Assembly (NCBI RefSeq): GCF_932294415.1
Contig: NC_065538.1
Coordinates: 45,422,843-45,486,842, forward strand
Length of the DNA stretch: 64,000 nt
Direction of reading: 5' to 3'
DNA from: Quercus robur
Taxonomy: Eukaryota > Streptophyta > Magnoliopsida > Fagales > Fagaceae
Each line of letters opens with the position of its first letter. Within the stretch, counting starts at the first letter, position 1. Below the pieces are notes generated by a model. It did not search any database. It was not told where the DNA came from and saw only the letters and a list, made by a program, of their open reading frames with translations. Positions 54,648 through 64,000 of this stretch are shown here, in pieces. The position numbers were made by a program, and so were the translations under genes.

Positions 54648-54846
54648 ATGTTTGGCTCCAAGTTAAAAAACTAACTTATTTTACTATTTAAATTATTTTT
54701 GCTACTATTCATAGGTTTCACTGCACTTTTTGGTACTATTCATGGCCCCACTGTACTATTTCAGCTAATTTTTACATTTATCTACAGTACTTTTAACAAA
54801 AAGTTTTTAGTTTCAGCAAAATAAGCGGATCCCAAACAGATCCATA
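54648..54846. mobile_element. Short TIR element (MITE)
   Basis: The left end GTATGTTTGGCTCCAAG and the complement of the right end (GGATCCCAAACAGATCC) are imperfect inverted repeats of about 16 bp. The interior has TACTATTCATGG-type repeats common in dicot hAT-like MITEs. ATAGT flanks both sides (54641-54646 region and 54844-54849), which could be a partial target duplication. Confidence 0.5.
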
Positions 54847-55309
54847 GTTTGTTTTAAACCTCACTGGTATCATTCTCCCATCTATTACTTCTTCTTCTTC
54901 TTCTTCTTGACCAGAGCTATCGAGTAGACCTTCTGGAGTGGAGCTGAGCCATCGAGAAACGCTGGAGCAGAGACATCAAAAACACCTCCTTCTCCCTCTC
55001 GATCTCTCTTTCTCTATTTCACCCTCTTTTAGTCTCTCAGATTTGGGTTAGGCTAGGGATTTTTTTGTTCCCGTGGGGTAAATGGGTTATTTTAATTTCA
55101 TGTTTTTTTTAATTAACATTTTTTAAAATCAAGAAATAAATAATTAAATATTAAATTATAGCCAAAACAACGCCGTTTTGGGTAAGTTAATGACAAAATG
55201 CAAACTTAAAAAATTGAAATGAAAAGTGGAGAAACTTAGAAGGTGAGTTTTGAATTTTGGCCTAAAATATTATTGCTTCAAACAAGACCATTCATTTATC
55301 ATTTCGATG
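54847..55309. other. Intergenic with (TTC)n
   Basis: A CTT/TTC microsatellite lies at 54889-54909. The rest has no supported feature. Confidence 0.45.
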
Positions 55310-56220
55310 CATAACGCGTGTCCAATTGGACAACCGGATGGTATTTTGGGAAAACAGAGTGGGCACAGGAACCCAAGTGTCGTTCTTGTCATTTCCCGCT
55401 CCCTTCTTTCCTATATAAAGGGGAACCCAGACCAATTTTTGGGTTCCCATTTTTTCTACGTCTTAACTCTTTCCTTCACATTTCTCCATTTCTTCAAGAG
55501 AGCCTGTTCAATCCTAAAAGGTTTGAGCTTCCTGTGGTGACCTACTCCTATCCTTGGCCATCCTAGTAAGTTTTCCCGATCTTTCTCCCCTTCTCCATTT
55601 TGGTTCATCATTTCATTTTCCTTGGGTAGGTGAAAATGAGTAGATTTAAGTCTATGGTAGATACTCCCAAGAGATTAGACGTTTTTAGGGCCACTTATGG
55701 CATTCCAGATGACATTGGGGTTAGGTATATCCCAGATGCAGACATTAAGGTCAGTAAGAAGCTTGAAATTGTGGTTATACCCTTAATGGCCTTTGTAGAA
55801 GGAGGAGTTAGGATCCTTATGAGCAAGTTGTTAACCAAATTCTTGAGGCATTTCGAATTAAACCCCGACCAGTGCACCCCAAATCAATAGGAGATTGTGG
55901 CTTCATGCTCAATGCCCGGGGGTAGAGTAGGTGGGTAGACTTTTAGGTGTATTTACTTATTTTCGCACTTTTATTCTAGTAGCTCCTTTTGCTAATAGGT
56001 TCATTTTTCTTTGTGTTGCTTTCAGAGGACTTCACGTTTTGGCCCAACATGCAGCTGATAAACTCTACTGTGGACACAACGGAGGAATCGCCACCTAGTT
56101 TTACAATGGCCCAGGAACCATGAATATAGCGCTCTTTTAAGGAAGAAGTTTTTGGTCTTACTACTAGAGATATGGGTTCGAAGTTAAGGTACGATCTTGG
56201 GAAGATGTTAGGCACCCAAA
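55310..56220 (+). pseudogene. Orphan fragment of a Tat-type antisense extra gene with its promoter
   Basis: A TATA box (CTATATAAAGG) lies at 55412-55422, followed by a leader, a predicted leader intron (CCTA|GTAAGTT at about 55564 to GGGTAG at 55629) and ATG 55636 (MSRFKSMVDTPKRLDVFRAT). The following 85 codons align with the first exon of the gypsy D antisense gene (YGIPDDIGVRYIPDADIKVS, then IPLMAFVEGGVRI) until a stop at 55888. A CTTTCAG acceptor at about 56024 precedes more element-like sequence. No gag, pol or LTR of the parent element is nearby. Confidence 0.62.
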
Positions 56221-57612
56221 ACCACCTAATCCTAAGGTTGGCTTCCCCTCATTGTGTCTTATGTCTTAAGCAAGATGCCACTTTCTTGGGTGAGATCACA
56301 GCCATAGATTCGTAGGGTAGTTTCAGTAGCTTCATCAATACCATCTTTCCTAGAAGGTGAGTTCTTTAGTTGCTCATAGGTTAAGTAGAAATTGTCAATT
56401 GCCGTGTATATCATTCTAAACCAAATAACTCAACAAAACTGCCACAACATAAGAAATACAAAATTTTAGTCTAACATACCGATCAAATTAATATTTTTGT
56501 TTTTGAAGTCACAAACTTGAAACTGTGTATAAACATGAATGAAACATTTAGATTGAGAAAATTTGGAGATTACCTTAAGTAATGTATGGGTTCTAAACCT
56601 TAAAGGTCTCTAGCTCCTATCACCATTGAACTCACCGGAGGGGGGTGGGTCTGGCTGTTGGGGGGTGGACCAGTGGCAGTGTGGTGATGCAGAGGCCAAT
56701 AAGGGGATGAGAACGAAATTCTGAGGAGAAAATCAAAATAGAGCAGAATATTATTCATAATCTGGAGTCTGGTCATAACAACCCACAATGGATTTTTTGT
56801 GATGGAAGTGGCAGCCCCAGCACTAGAAGCAGCTGGCATAATCTCATTGAATGAAATTACTAATAATCTCATTAATAGCATCCAAAATGTAATTACAACA
56901 CATGGCCATGTTCTCACTTGATAAGTTTTATTGATACCAACCAATAATTCCCTAGTGAATGTTCAAACCAACAATGCACTGCTCTTGTGTAGACTAGTAT
57001 TTTTAATTAGTAACTAGTTTATAAGCCCGCTAGTATCCTGTGAAGATAATATAAAAAATATAAAATATAAAAGCATATTTTCTTGTGCAAGGATTATAGT
57101 TTTGTTTAGCAGAATCACCATGATTACAGAGTCAATTTAGGAATTTGACAAGATCCTTGGGAATATTATTTATTGAGTTTGGTTTATTCTTGAGAATTTT
57201 GTTTACAAAAAACTAAAAGGAAATTAAGAAATACTGAATTAAGAGGAAATTACCTGTGCAAGAACCCATGACCGTGGCAAAAAGCAAAACCCTTTTGCCC
57301 CATCAAACAAACAAAGTGTTCTTTTGAGTTTTGACAAATGAATACATAAGAATAGAAGCAACAAAGGGATTGATGAGAAAGAAGAATACCTCCAAAGGCA
57401 AACGGAGACAGCACTCTCAACCGGTGGGGACTCTCCGAAAAAATAACAAACTCTATAGTGTAAACATCCAAACCAAGTCAAGAATACTCTAGTGTTTGTT
57501 TTTTATAATGATATGAAGAAAAAAAATCGGAATTGATAAAAGGGAAAAAAAGCAGTGATGCCCAGTCCTTTTTTTGTTTTGGTTTTTTATTTTTCATCAA
57601 AGCATAGAAACA

Positions 57613-57648
<36 letters not shown>

Positions 57649-58699
57649 TTGTACTGCGAATGGGTAGAGGGAAACCAGTTGAGATTTTGATGAGAAGATT
57701 ACTCTGAAGCAAACGGAGACAGCACTCTCTGCACTCCTCACCCTTTTTCCCCATCACTCTTCGAATCAAAATAATGCATCCATTGCCGATACCCATCTCT
57801 CTCTCTCTAATTTCAAAATCTAAAACAGAATCCACCTTATGTGAGGGATTCTTATTTATGGGAAAAGCAGGGTAGGGGTGTGTGGCCTGCGATTTTTGAG
57901 TGTTGCTCAACTCAACGGTAATATGTTTTGAAATTCAAAAGAATTTTGTAGTTGGACTTGGATCACTGCTCAACCGTTTGGGCCTACGCTCCTTTTAATT
58001 GGGCCCATTTTTTAAAAAATTTAAAACTGAAATAAACAATAGTATTTTCTAGCCCACTAAAAAAAAAAAAAAAATTTATTAGTATCTATATTTATATCTA
58101 TACTCTATATAAAAAAAGGACAGTCGAGCTACTTGTATTTGGCAAAACGATAATAGAGAAGTTAAAATGGTAGAGGCTAAACAGAAGGCTTAAATTAATT
58201 TGTTGCTCCTAAAGGTATGCGTGAGCTAAAAATAAATAAAATTGGAGCCCCCTTTTGGTCTTTTCATCATCAATCAAGAGGTTTCCTACCTTTATCCAAA
58301 AAAAAAAAAATTCCTAGCTCGTTTTGGCTTTATCATATCTCTGTTGATAGACACAAACACAGGAGACGGTGAGAGGGATAGAGATAAGAAAAAATTACTA
58401 GAGAGTAGAGAGAGGATGTATAAACATGGCTACACATACAAAAAGAAAAAGAGGGAGAAGGTTTGTGAAGAAATAAAGCTCATATTTATGTTTTAACCTC
58501 CATTGACTCAAACACCAGTCCCTCCCTATTTTGGCAACCTCTTCTACTCACTCACTGTTCTCAATTGATTGTTATTTTGTGGTTTCTTCAATATTTGAGG
58601 TGAGCTTTCAATTTATTTACTAACACTCTCTCTTAATATTCTATTTTAACTCCCTCTATAATTTTGAGTTTTATAGATTTTTATTTTTATTTTTATTTT
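56221..58699. other. Intergenic, no gene supported
   Basis: AT-rich sequence with a (GA)n microsatellite at 57616-57645, an A run at 58058-58073 and another at 58298-58310. Several frames of 60-110 codons exist on the minus strand at 57239-57910. They are Ser/Leu-rich and driven by the microsatellite, and I do not call them genes. Confidence 0.4.
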
Positions 58700-59351
58700 T
58701 GATGTAGAACAGACAACAGATGCCTTCCTAGAGCAATAGGGGCGCAGGAAATCATAACGCAAGATCAAAGGGGGGTGCCAGTAGAGACCATCAGGGTGAC
58801 AGTGTCAGAATTCCATGAAATTTGGTAGGTCGAAAGGAAACAGCGTTTTGGTCCAAATTCAAGACAAAGCCATGAATGTCACCAAAATTTAGGCAAATTC
58901 CTTCATTAAGACCCCGAAAATAGTATTTTTGCTATTTATAATAATATTTGTTGTTCTTTATTAACTTTAGTTTAAAACTCAGAATAAGGTCCCGTCTGTT
59001 TTGGGACGACCCTTAAGGTCAGTAATTTATGATTCTATATTTAACTCACTTTTGCCATTTTTGGTAAATTTTGGTATTTTGTCACCTATTCACATAATTA
59101 GTGTGAATTAGAGTTTTAGACGTTGTTCTCAATATTTATCTGTTTTATAGCTATTTGAGGCAAACTAGACTATTATCAATAAACACAGATATTTTGTCAA
59201 ATTTTCTTCTAGTAGATTCCAGTTTTTATCTCATTTATGAATTCAAAGAAACCCCTCGTGAATTCGAGTTCTACTACCAAAAACTAACAATTTAGTTTAT
59301 ATTCTATCAAGAGAGTATCGTGTGTGCTTTCTTCAGGCTTCCGCGACATCA
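58700..59351 (+). repeat. 5' LTR of gypsy A-plus
   Basis: 652 bp, TGATGTAGAACAG to GCGACATCA. The ends form TGATGT...ACATCA inverted repeats. Confidence 0.88.
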
Positions 59352-59353
59352 AT

Positions 59354-59366
59354 TGGTATCAGAGCC
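59354..59366 (+). other. Primer binding site of gypsy A-plus
   Basis: TGGTATCAGAGCC, complementary to initiator tRNA-Met, two bases after the LTR. Confidence 0.88.
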
Positions 59367-59384
59367 TTCACTTACCCTGGTCTA

Positions 59385-60755
59385 ATAGCTAACCGGTGAG
59401 ACAGTGACCACCATAACAATGATGGCGATGACAATGTCAACAACCCAATCCTTACTACAACTAAGTTCCTTGATTTTCATGATGAAAATCAATAGTTTCG
59501 TGATTCAACCTAACAGACTTTAGACTAGATTCAAGAAGCGCTTGCCACCTTGCTTAACCGAAACCCTAATCATGAAGACGAAGAGTGACGTGATAACCGA
59601 GCATGTGGCCCTACCTATCGTGGTCCAAACTGGAACAGGCAGCAAGATTACAACGAAGAGAATAGTGAGGACAAGGAGTATGCAGAAAGAGTCCTTAGGA
59701 ATCATCGTGGTCCTGCGAAGGATAATGGCCGAGATTATCCAAAGTAGAGGGACTATCGAATGAAAGGAGAGTTACCATCCTTTAATGGTAATGTCTCCAT
59801 TGAAGAGTATCTAGATTGGGTTAGTGAGGTGGAAAAGTTTTTTGATTATATAGGTACTGCACATGACAAACAAGTGTGTTTGTTGGCCTACAAATTGAAG
59901 GGATGAGCATCTGCCTAGTAAGATCGTGTTCAATTAAACCATACCCATGAAAGAAAGCTTCCAATACAATCATAGAGGAGAATGAAGAGATTAATGGAAG
60001 ATCGGTTCTTACCACCAAATTACCAGCAGGAGTTGTTCAGACAGTACCAGGATTGCAAGCAAGGTACATGGATAGTTAATGAGTACATAGAGGAGTTTGA
60101 TAGGCTGGCGAATTGCAATGATTTGGAGGAAATTGAAGATTAACGGATTTCCAGATTTGTACACGGGTTGTGAGTTTCCATCCGAGATCAGGTATCCTTA
60201 CAAACCCTATATACTTTAAATGAGGTTGTAACTCTATCCAAAAAAATAGAATATCAACATCAAAGTTCTCCAACTGCAGTTGGGAGTCCTCCAATTCCAC
60301 TGCCAACAAAGGTAAACAGCCCATGTTTAGACCACGATCACAACCCGTGGTTAGGGAGAATAGTTGTATCAACTAGTCTACAGTGGCAGTAGCAAGTTCT
60401 GTAGCCCAGCCGATAGCGAACGCCAACCCCTATGCTAGGCCAACTGGGAATAAGTGCTACAGGTGTAGAGAACCAAGATATCGATTTAGTACTTTCCTTA
60501 AACAAACCATAGTGAATCTGGTAGTGGCAGAAGAAGGCGAGGTAAAAGGTGAACAAAAGGGTGAAGAGGTGTATAATGATGCTGATCCATATGCCTATGA
60601 TCCCAATGAGGTCCAAGAAGATGAGGAAGGCGTGCCATTAGGGAGGTCTTTGGTGATTCAGAGGTTGTTGCTCACACTGAGGGTGGAATACGTTGATCAG
60701 TGGAATGAGATCTTCCGAGCACAATATACCATCAGTAAAAGGGTCTGTGATTAGA
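59385..60755 (+). pseudogene. Gypsy A-plus gag, multiple breaks
   Basis: The start codon seen as ATG in A-minus is ATA here (59385-59387), and CGA has become TGA four codons later. Frameshifts follow. The zinc knuckle (CYRCREPRYRFSTF, about 60455-60500) has lost its His and last Cys. It is followed by the acidic EEGEVKGEQKGEEVYND tail. Confidence 0.7.
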
Positions 60756-61183
60756 TCATTGACAGTGGCAATGTAGAGAACATCACGTTGAAGAGTTTGG
60801 TTACCAAGCTAGGGCTAAAAACAAAAAAGCATCCCTCTTCGTACAAGATAGGTTGGATCAAGAAAGGTACGGAAAATCTTGTTACTCAACAATGTCATGT
60901 TACTTTTTCTATGGGTAAATGTTATGTAGATGAAGTAGTTTTTGATATTGTTGAAATGGATGCATGTCATTTAATATTGGGTAGACCCTGGCAGTATGAT
61001 GTAGATGCTATTCATAAGTGCAAGGATAATGTGTATGTGTTATTTAAGAATGGCAGAAAAATTGTCTTTGGTCCTATTAAGGAAGGCAGTGTACTCAAAG
61101 CTTATAAAGTGGAGGGGAAGCCATCACTTCTCATAGTCAGTAATGAGGATGAGTTTGACAAGGAGTGTAAGGAGTTGAAATAG
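60756..61183 (+). pseudogene. Gypsy A-plus aspartic protease
   Basis: The IIDSGNVENITLKSLVTKLG active site with the canonical DSG is intact just after a TAG. MGKCYVDEVVFDIVEMDACH, LILGRPWQYD and the linker follow to a stop at 61183. Confidence 0.75.
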
Positions 61184-62377
61184 GTATATACTGTAGTAGT
61201 GATGAATGGAGAGTCGAAAAAGGTTACTGAGATACCAAAGGCAATTCAACCATTGATCAAGGAGTTTGAAGAGCTTTTTCCATAAGAGCTGCCTATAGGT
61301 TTACCACCAATACACGACATCCATCATTGCATTAATTTAGCTCCTGGAGCTAGTCTACCAAATTGGCCACATTATAGGATAAATCCTCATGATGGTAAGA
61401 TTCTACAGGGGCAAGTGGATGAGCTTTTAAGCAAGGGGTAGATCATGGAGAGTATAAGTTCATGTGCAGTACTAGCATTGTTAACACGAAAGAAGAATGG
61501 GTGCTAGTGTATGTGTGTGGCTAGTCGACCCATCAACAAGATTATAGTCAAGTATCAATTTCCTATTCCCCGACTAGATGACATTTTTGATATGTTAAGT
61601 GGGTCCAAGTGTTACACCAAGCTGGATCTCAAGAGTGAGTATCACCAAATTCGAATCCGACCTAGAGATGACTGGAAGATAGTTTTCAAGACAGAGGAAG
61701 GGTTGTATGAATGGATGGTGATGCCTTTCGGATTGTCTAATGCTCCCAGCACTTTCATGAGGCTTATGAATCAAGTATTGAAACCATTTGTTGGAAATTT
61801 TTTGGTAGTTTATTTTGACAATATCCTGATTTATAGTAAGACAGAAGCAGCCTACTATAATCATGTGTGAGAAGTATTGGCGGTGTTGCAGGCCAATGAG
61901 TTGTATATCAACTTGAAGAAGTGTAGCTTCTTGACTGATAAGTTGTTGTTCTTAGGGTATGTGGTCAGTGTGGATGAGATTCATGCTGATGAGGACAAGG
62001 TTCGTATAGCTAGAGAATGGCCAACTCCAAAGACAGTGAGTGATGTACGAAGCTTCCATGGGCTAGCAACCTTCTATCAAAGGTTTGTTCGAGATTTATG
62101 TAGCCTAGTAGCCCCTATCACTGAGTGTTTGAAGAAAGGGAGGTTCTCATGCGAAAAGGAGGTAGAACAAAACTTTGCCTTGATTAAGGAGAAGTTTAGC
62201 ATAGCCCCGATTTTGGCATCTGTAGTCGAGATAGGCGTTGTTCTTTCACAAGACAACAAACCAGCAGCATTTTTCAGTGAGAAAGTTTGTGAAGCTCAAA
62301 GTAAATGGTCAGCCTATAAGCTGGAGTTCTTTCCTGTAGTACGAACTCTTAAGCATTGGGAGCACAACCTGATTTAG
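61184..62377 (+). pseudogene. Gypsy A-plus reverse transcriptase and RNase H
   Basis: The region to 61510 has four nonsense codons. From 61511: [49 protein letters not shown] and [11 protein letters not shown], where the family has YFDDIL, so the second catalytic Asp is Asn. After a TGA at 61868 the thumb and connection continue. RNase H has an in-frame deletion between SIAPILAS and [10 protein letters not shown] that removes the first catalytic Asp region (family: FELECDASGVGIGAVLSQ type). Confidence 0.82.
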
Positions 62378-63890
62378 AGGGAGCTTGTATTATATACAGA
62401 TCGCCAGGCATTGAAGCATATTAACAGTCAAGTTATCATTAATAGGATACATGCTCGGTGGGTAGCTTATATACAGCACTTCTATTTCACATTGAAGCAC
62501 AAGCCTGGCGTTACTAATAAGGTGGCAGGCAAGCATCTTTGTTGACCACCTTACGTATTGAAGTTGTAGGGTTTCATTGCCTCAAGGATTTATATGAGAA
62601 AGATGAGGATTTGGTGATATTTGGGGTAAATGTCAACAAACTCATACTACTGTCAATAGTATGCACATCCAGGATGGTTTCCTCTTTCAGGGTAATCAAT
62701 TATGCATCCCTAAAAGTTCATTGAGGGAGCAGATTATTAAGGAATTGCATGATGGAGGTTTGGGTGGACATATGGGCAGAGATAAGACTATAGCACTGGT
62801 GGATGAGAGGTATTATTGGGCACAACTCAAGAAGGATGTTGGCAATCAAATGAGGAAGTGTCCAATCTGCCAAACTGCCAAGGGTCAATCTCAAAATACT
62901 AGTTTATACGTGCCTTTGCCAGTTCCACAAGCACCATGGGAGGATTTTTCTATGGACTTTATACTAGGTCTTCCTCGAACAGAGCGAGGTATGGATTCTA
63001 TTTTTGTTGTGGTTGACAAGTACTTAAAGATGTCCCATTTCATAGCATGCAAGTAGACTTTAGATGCTACTCGAGTGACCACTCTATTCTTTAAAGAAGT
63101 TATGCGTTTGCATGGAGTGCCAAAGTCCATCATCTTTGATTGGGATACCAAGTTCATCAGTCACTTCTGGTGGACTTTGTGGAAGCATTTTAACACTTCT
63201 TTGAATTACAGCAACACCAGTCATCCTCAAACTGATGGCCAGACAGAAATGGTGAATCACACTTTGGGGAATCTGATCTGGTGTATCTCAAGCGAGAAGC
63301 TCAAGCAGTGGGATCTTGCATTGTCCCAGGCAGAGTTTGCTTACAATAGCTTAGTCAACTGAAGCACTAGTAAGTCTCCATTTGCCATCATCTACTGCGT
63401 GCCCCCAAAACACGCTTTAGACTTAGTACCTTTACCTGAGCTTCCAAGATTGAGTCAAGCAGCAAAGAATATGGTTGTCCATATTCAAGCCATGCAAGAG
63501 AAGGTGAGGCAGAAACTTGAAACTACAAATGTCAAGTACAAGGAAGCTGTTGATAAGAAGATGCGTGAGAAGATTTTCAATGTTGGGGATTTGACGCTAG
63601 TCTATCTTAGAAAGGAGAGATTTCCTATTGCTACCTACAACAAATTGAAAGACAAGAAGTATAGGCCATTTCAGATTACTAAGAAGATCAACAACAATGC
63701 TTATATGGTTGCTCTTCCTCTAGACATGAGCATTTCTTCTACCTTCAATGTTGCTGACTTGTATGATTATCATCCTTTTGATGAACCAAATAGTGGGAAC
63801 TCAAGGTCGAGTTCTTTTCAAGTGGGGGAGACTGATGTAGAACAAACATCACATACCTTCCTAGAGCAGCAAAGGCGCAGGAAGTCATAA
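62378..63890 (+). pseudogene. Gypsy A-plus integrase, several breaks
   Basis: RNase H tail and linker to 62540, then the H2C2 domain ([26 protein letters not shown]), integrase core ([20 protein letters not shown] with the first Asp; [14 protein letters not shown] with the second; [15 protein letters not shown] with Glu), and the C-terminal region ([33 protein letters not shown]). Stops at 63054 and 63360 interrupt it. The last frame reads through the PPT into the 3' LTR and ends at 63890. Confidence 0.8.
63820..63832 (+). other. Polypurine tract of gypsy A-plus
   Basis: AAGTGGGGGAGAC directly before the 3' LTR, and inside the integrase tail frame. Confidence 0.75.
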
Positions 63891-64000
63891 CACAAGATCA
63901 AAGAGGGGTGCCAGTAAAGGCCATTGGGGTGGTAGTGACGGAATTGCATGAAATTTGGCAGGTTGAAGGGAAACAATGTTCTGATCTAGAATCATGGTAT
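63833..64000 (+). repeat. 3' LTR of gypsy A-plus, cut by the window end
   Basis: TGATGTAGAACAAAC and 150 more bases align with 58700-58870, with many substitutions. Confidence 0.85.

Larger units (their letters stand above)
58700..64000 (+). mobile_element. Ty3/gypsy element A-plus, decayed, truncated by the window end
   Basis: Same family as A-minus but on the plus strand. 5' LTR 58700-59351, tRNA-Met PBS at 59354, gag (about 59385-60755), protease, RT, RNase H and integrase in order to 63890, PPT (AAGTGGGGGAGAC) at 63820-63832, and the first 168 bp of the 3' LTR from 63833. The gag start codon is ATA and at least eight nonsense codons follow. The visible LTR parts differ at many positions, so it is old. 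RT is present here although A-minus has lost it. Confidence 0.85.

Noticed and set aside
57478..57910. Minus-strand frames with long Ser-Leu repeats
   Set aside because: They are translations of a (GA)n microsatellite.
1..64000. CRISPR array, bacterial operon, organellar insertion or plant pararetrovirus
   Set aside because: The repeats have no spacer structure, and no bacterial or organellar genes are seen. All RT sequences have gypsy-type order with LTRs, PBS and integrase, so none looks like a caulimovirus copy.

Overview
This window is plant nuclear DNA, most likely from a eudicot and plausibly a woody species (the family is not resolved). The evidence is one plant glutamate-receptor-like gene with GT-AG introns, surrounded by nested plant retrotransposons and DNA transposons of types known only from plants. 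I see no bacterial or organellar genes, no tRNA or rRNA genes and no CRISPR. Apart from the receptor gene, every substantial reading frame belongs to a mobile element.

Layout. (1) 1-12488: an older minus-strand Copia element (C1) is split inside its gag by a younger minus-strand Copia element (C2, 1747-10238, TSD GTGGT). C2 has 98%-identical LTRs, PBS, PPT, a gag and an extra spliced ORF, but no pol. (2) 12489-23660: a DNA-transposon zone. It holds a short TIR element, a 5.2-kb Mutator-like element with a perfect 9-bp TSD that carries two exons of a WD40 gene (Pack-MULE), an LTR remnant, a 5'-truncated LINE, a hairpin-rich CACTA end, and a 1.9-kb solo LTR (TSD ACCTA) inside another TIR element. 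(3) 24190-28617: an apparently intact five-exon GLR gene on the minus strand. Two decayed copies of only its first exon lie upstream at about 30471-30705 and 31981-32226, interleaved with LTR debris and a SINE (TSD of 11 bp).

(4) 32368-43412: a minus-strand Ty3/gypsy element (family A) that lacks RT and has a second gypsy element (B, 33834-40077) inside its integrase. (5) 43757-54137: a young Tat-lineage gypsy element (D, TSD GTTTT) with gag, protease, RT, two RNase H domains and integrase on the minus strand, plus a convergent spliced plus-strand extra gene. It split a small MITE. (6) 54237-58699: MITEs, an orphan fragment of another Tat-type extra gene, and AT-rich sequence. (7) 58700 to the window end: a badly decayed plus-strand family-A gypsy element, cut off by the window edge.

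The most unusual signals are three. First, C2 looks like a recently mobilised pol-less Copia. It appears to have duplicated a CGCGA-rich promoter module, with one copy in the LTR and one directly upstream of its internal spliced ORF. Second, D carries an antisense gene with introns, an 81-bp tandem array between the convergent coding units, and a motif (GTCCGAGGAG) shared by LTR hairpin, array and internal region. Third, the Pack-MULE carries WD40 exons. Most breaks in the younger elements are single nonsense changes of the CAA-to-TAA, CAG-to-TAG or CGA-to-TGA kind, which suggests deamination of methylated cytosine.
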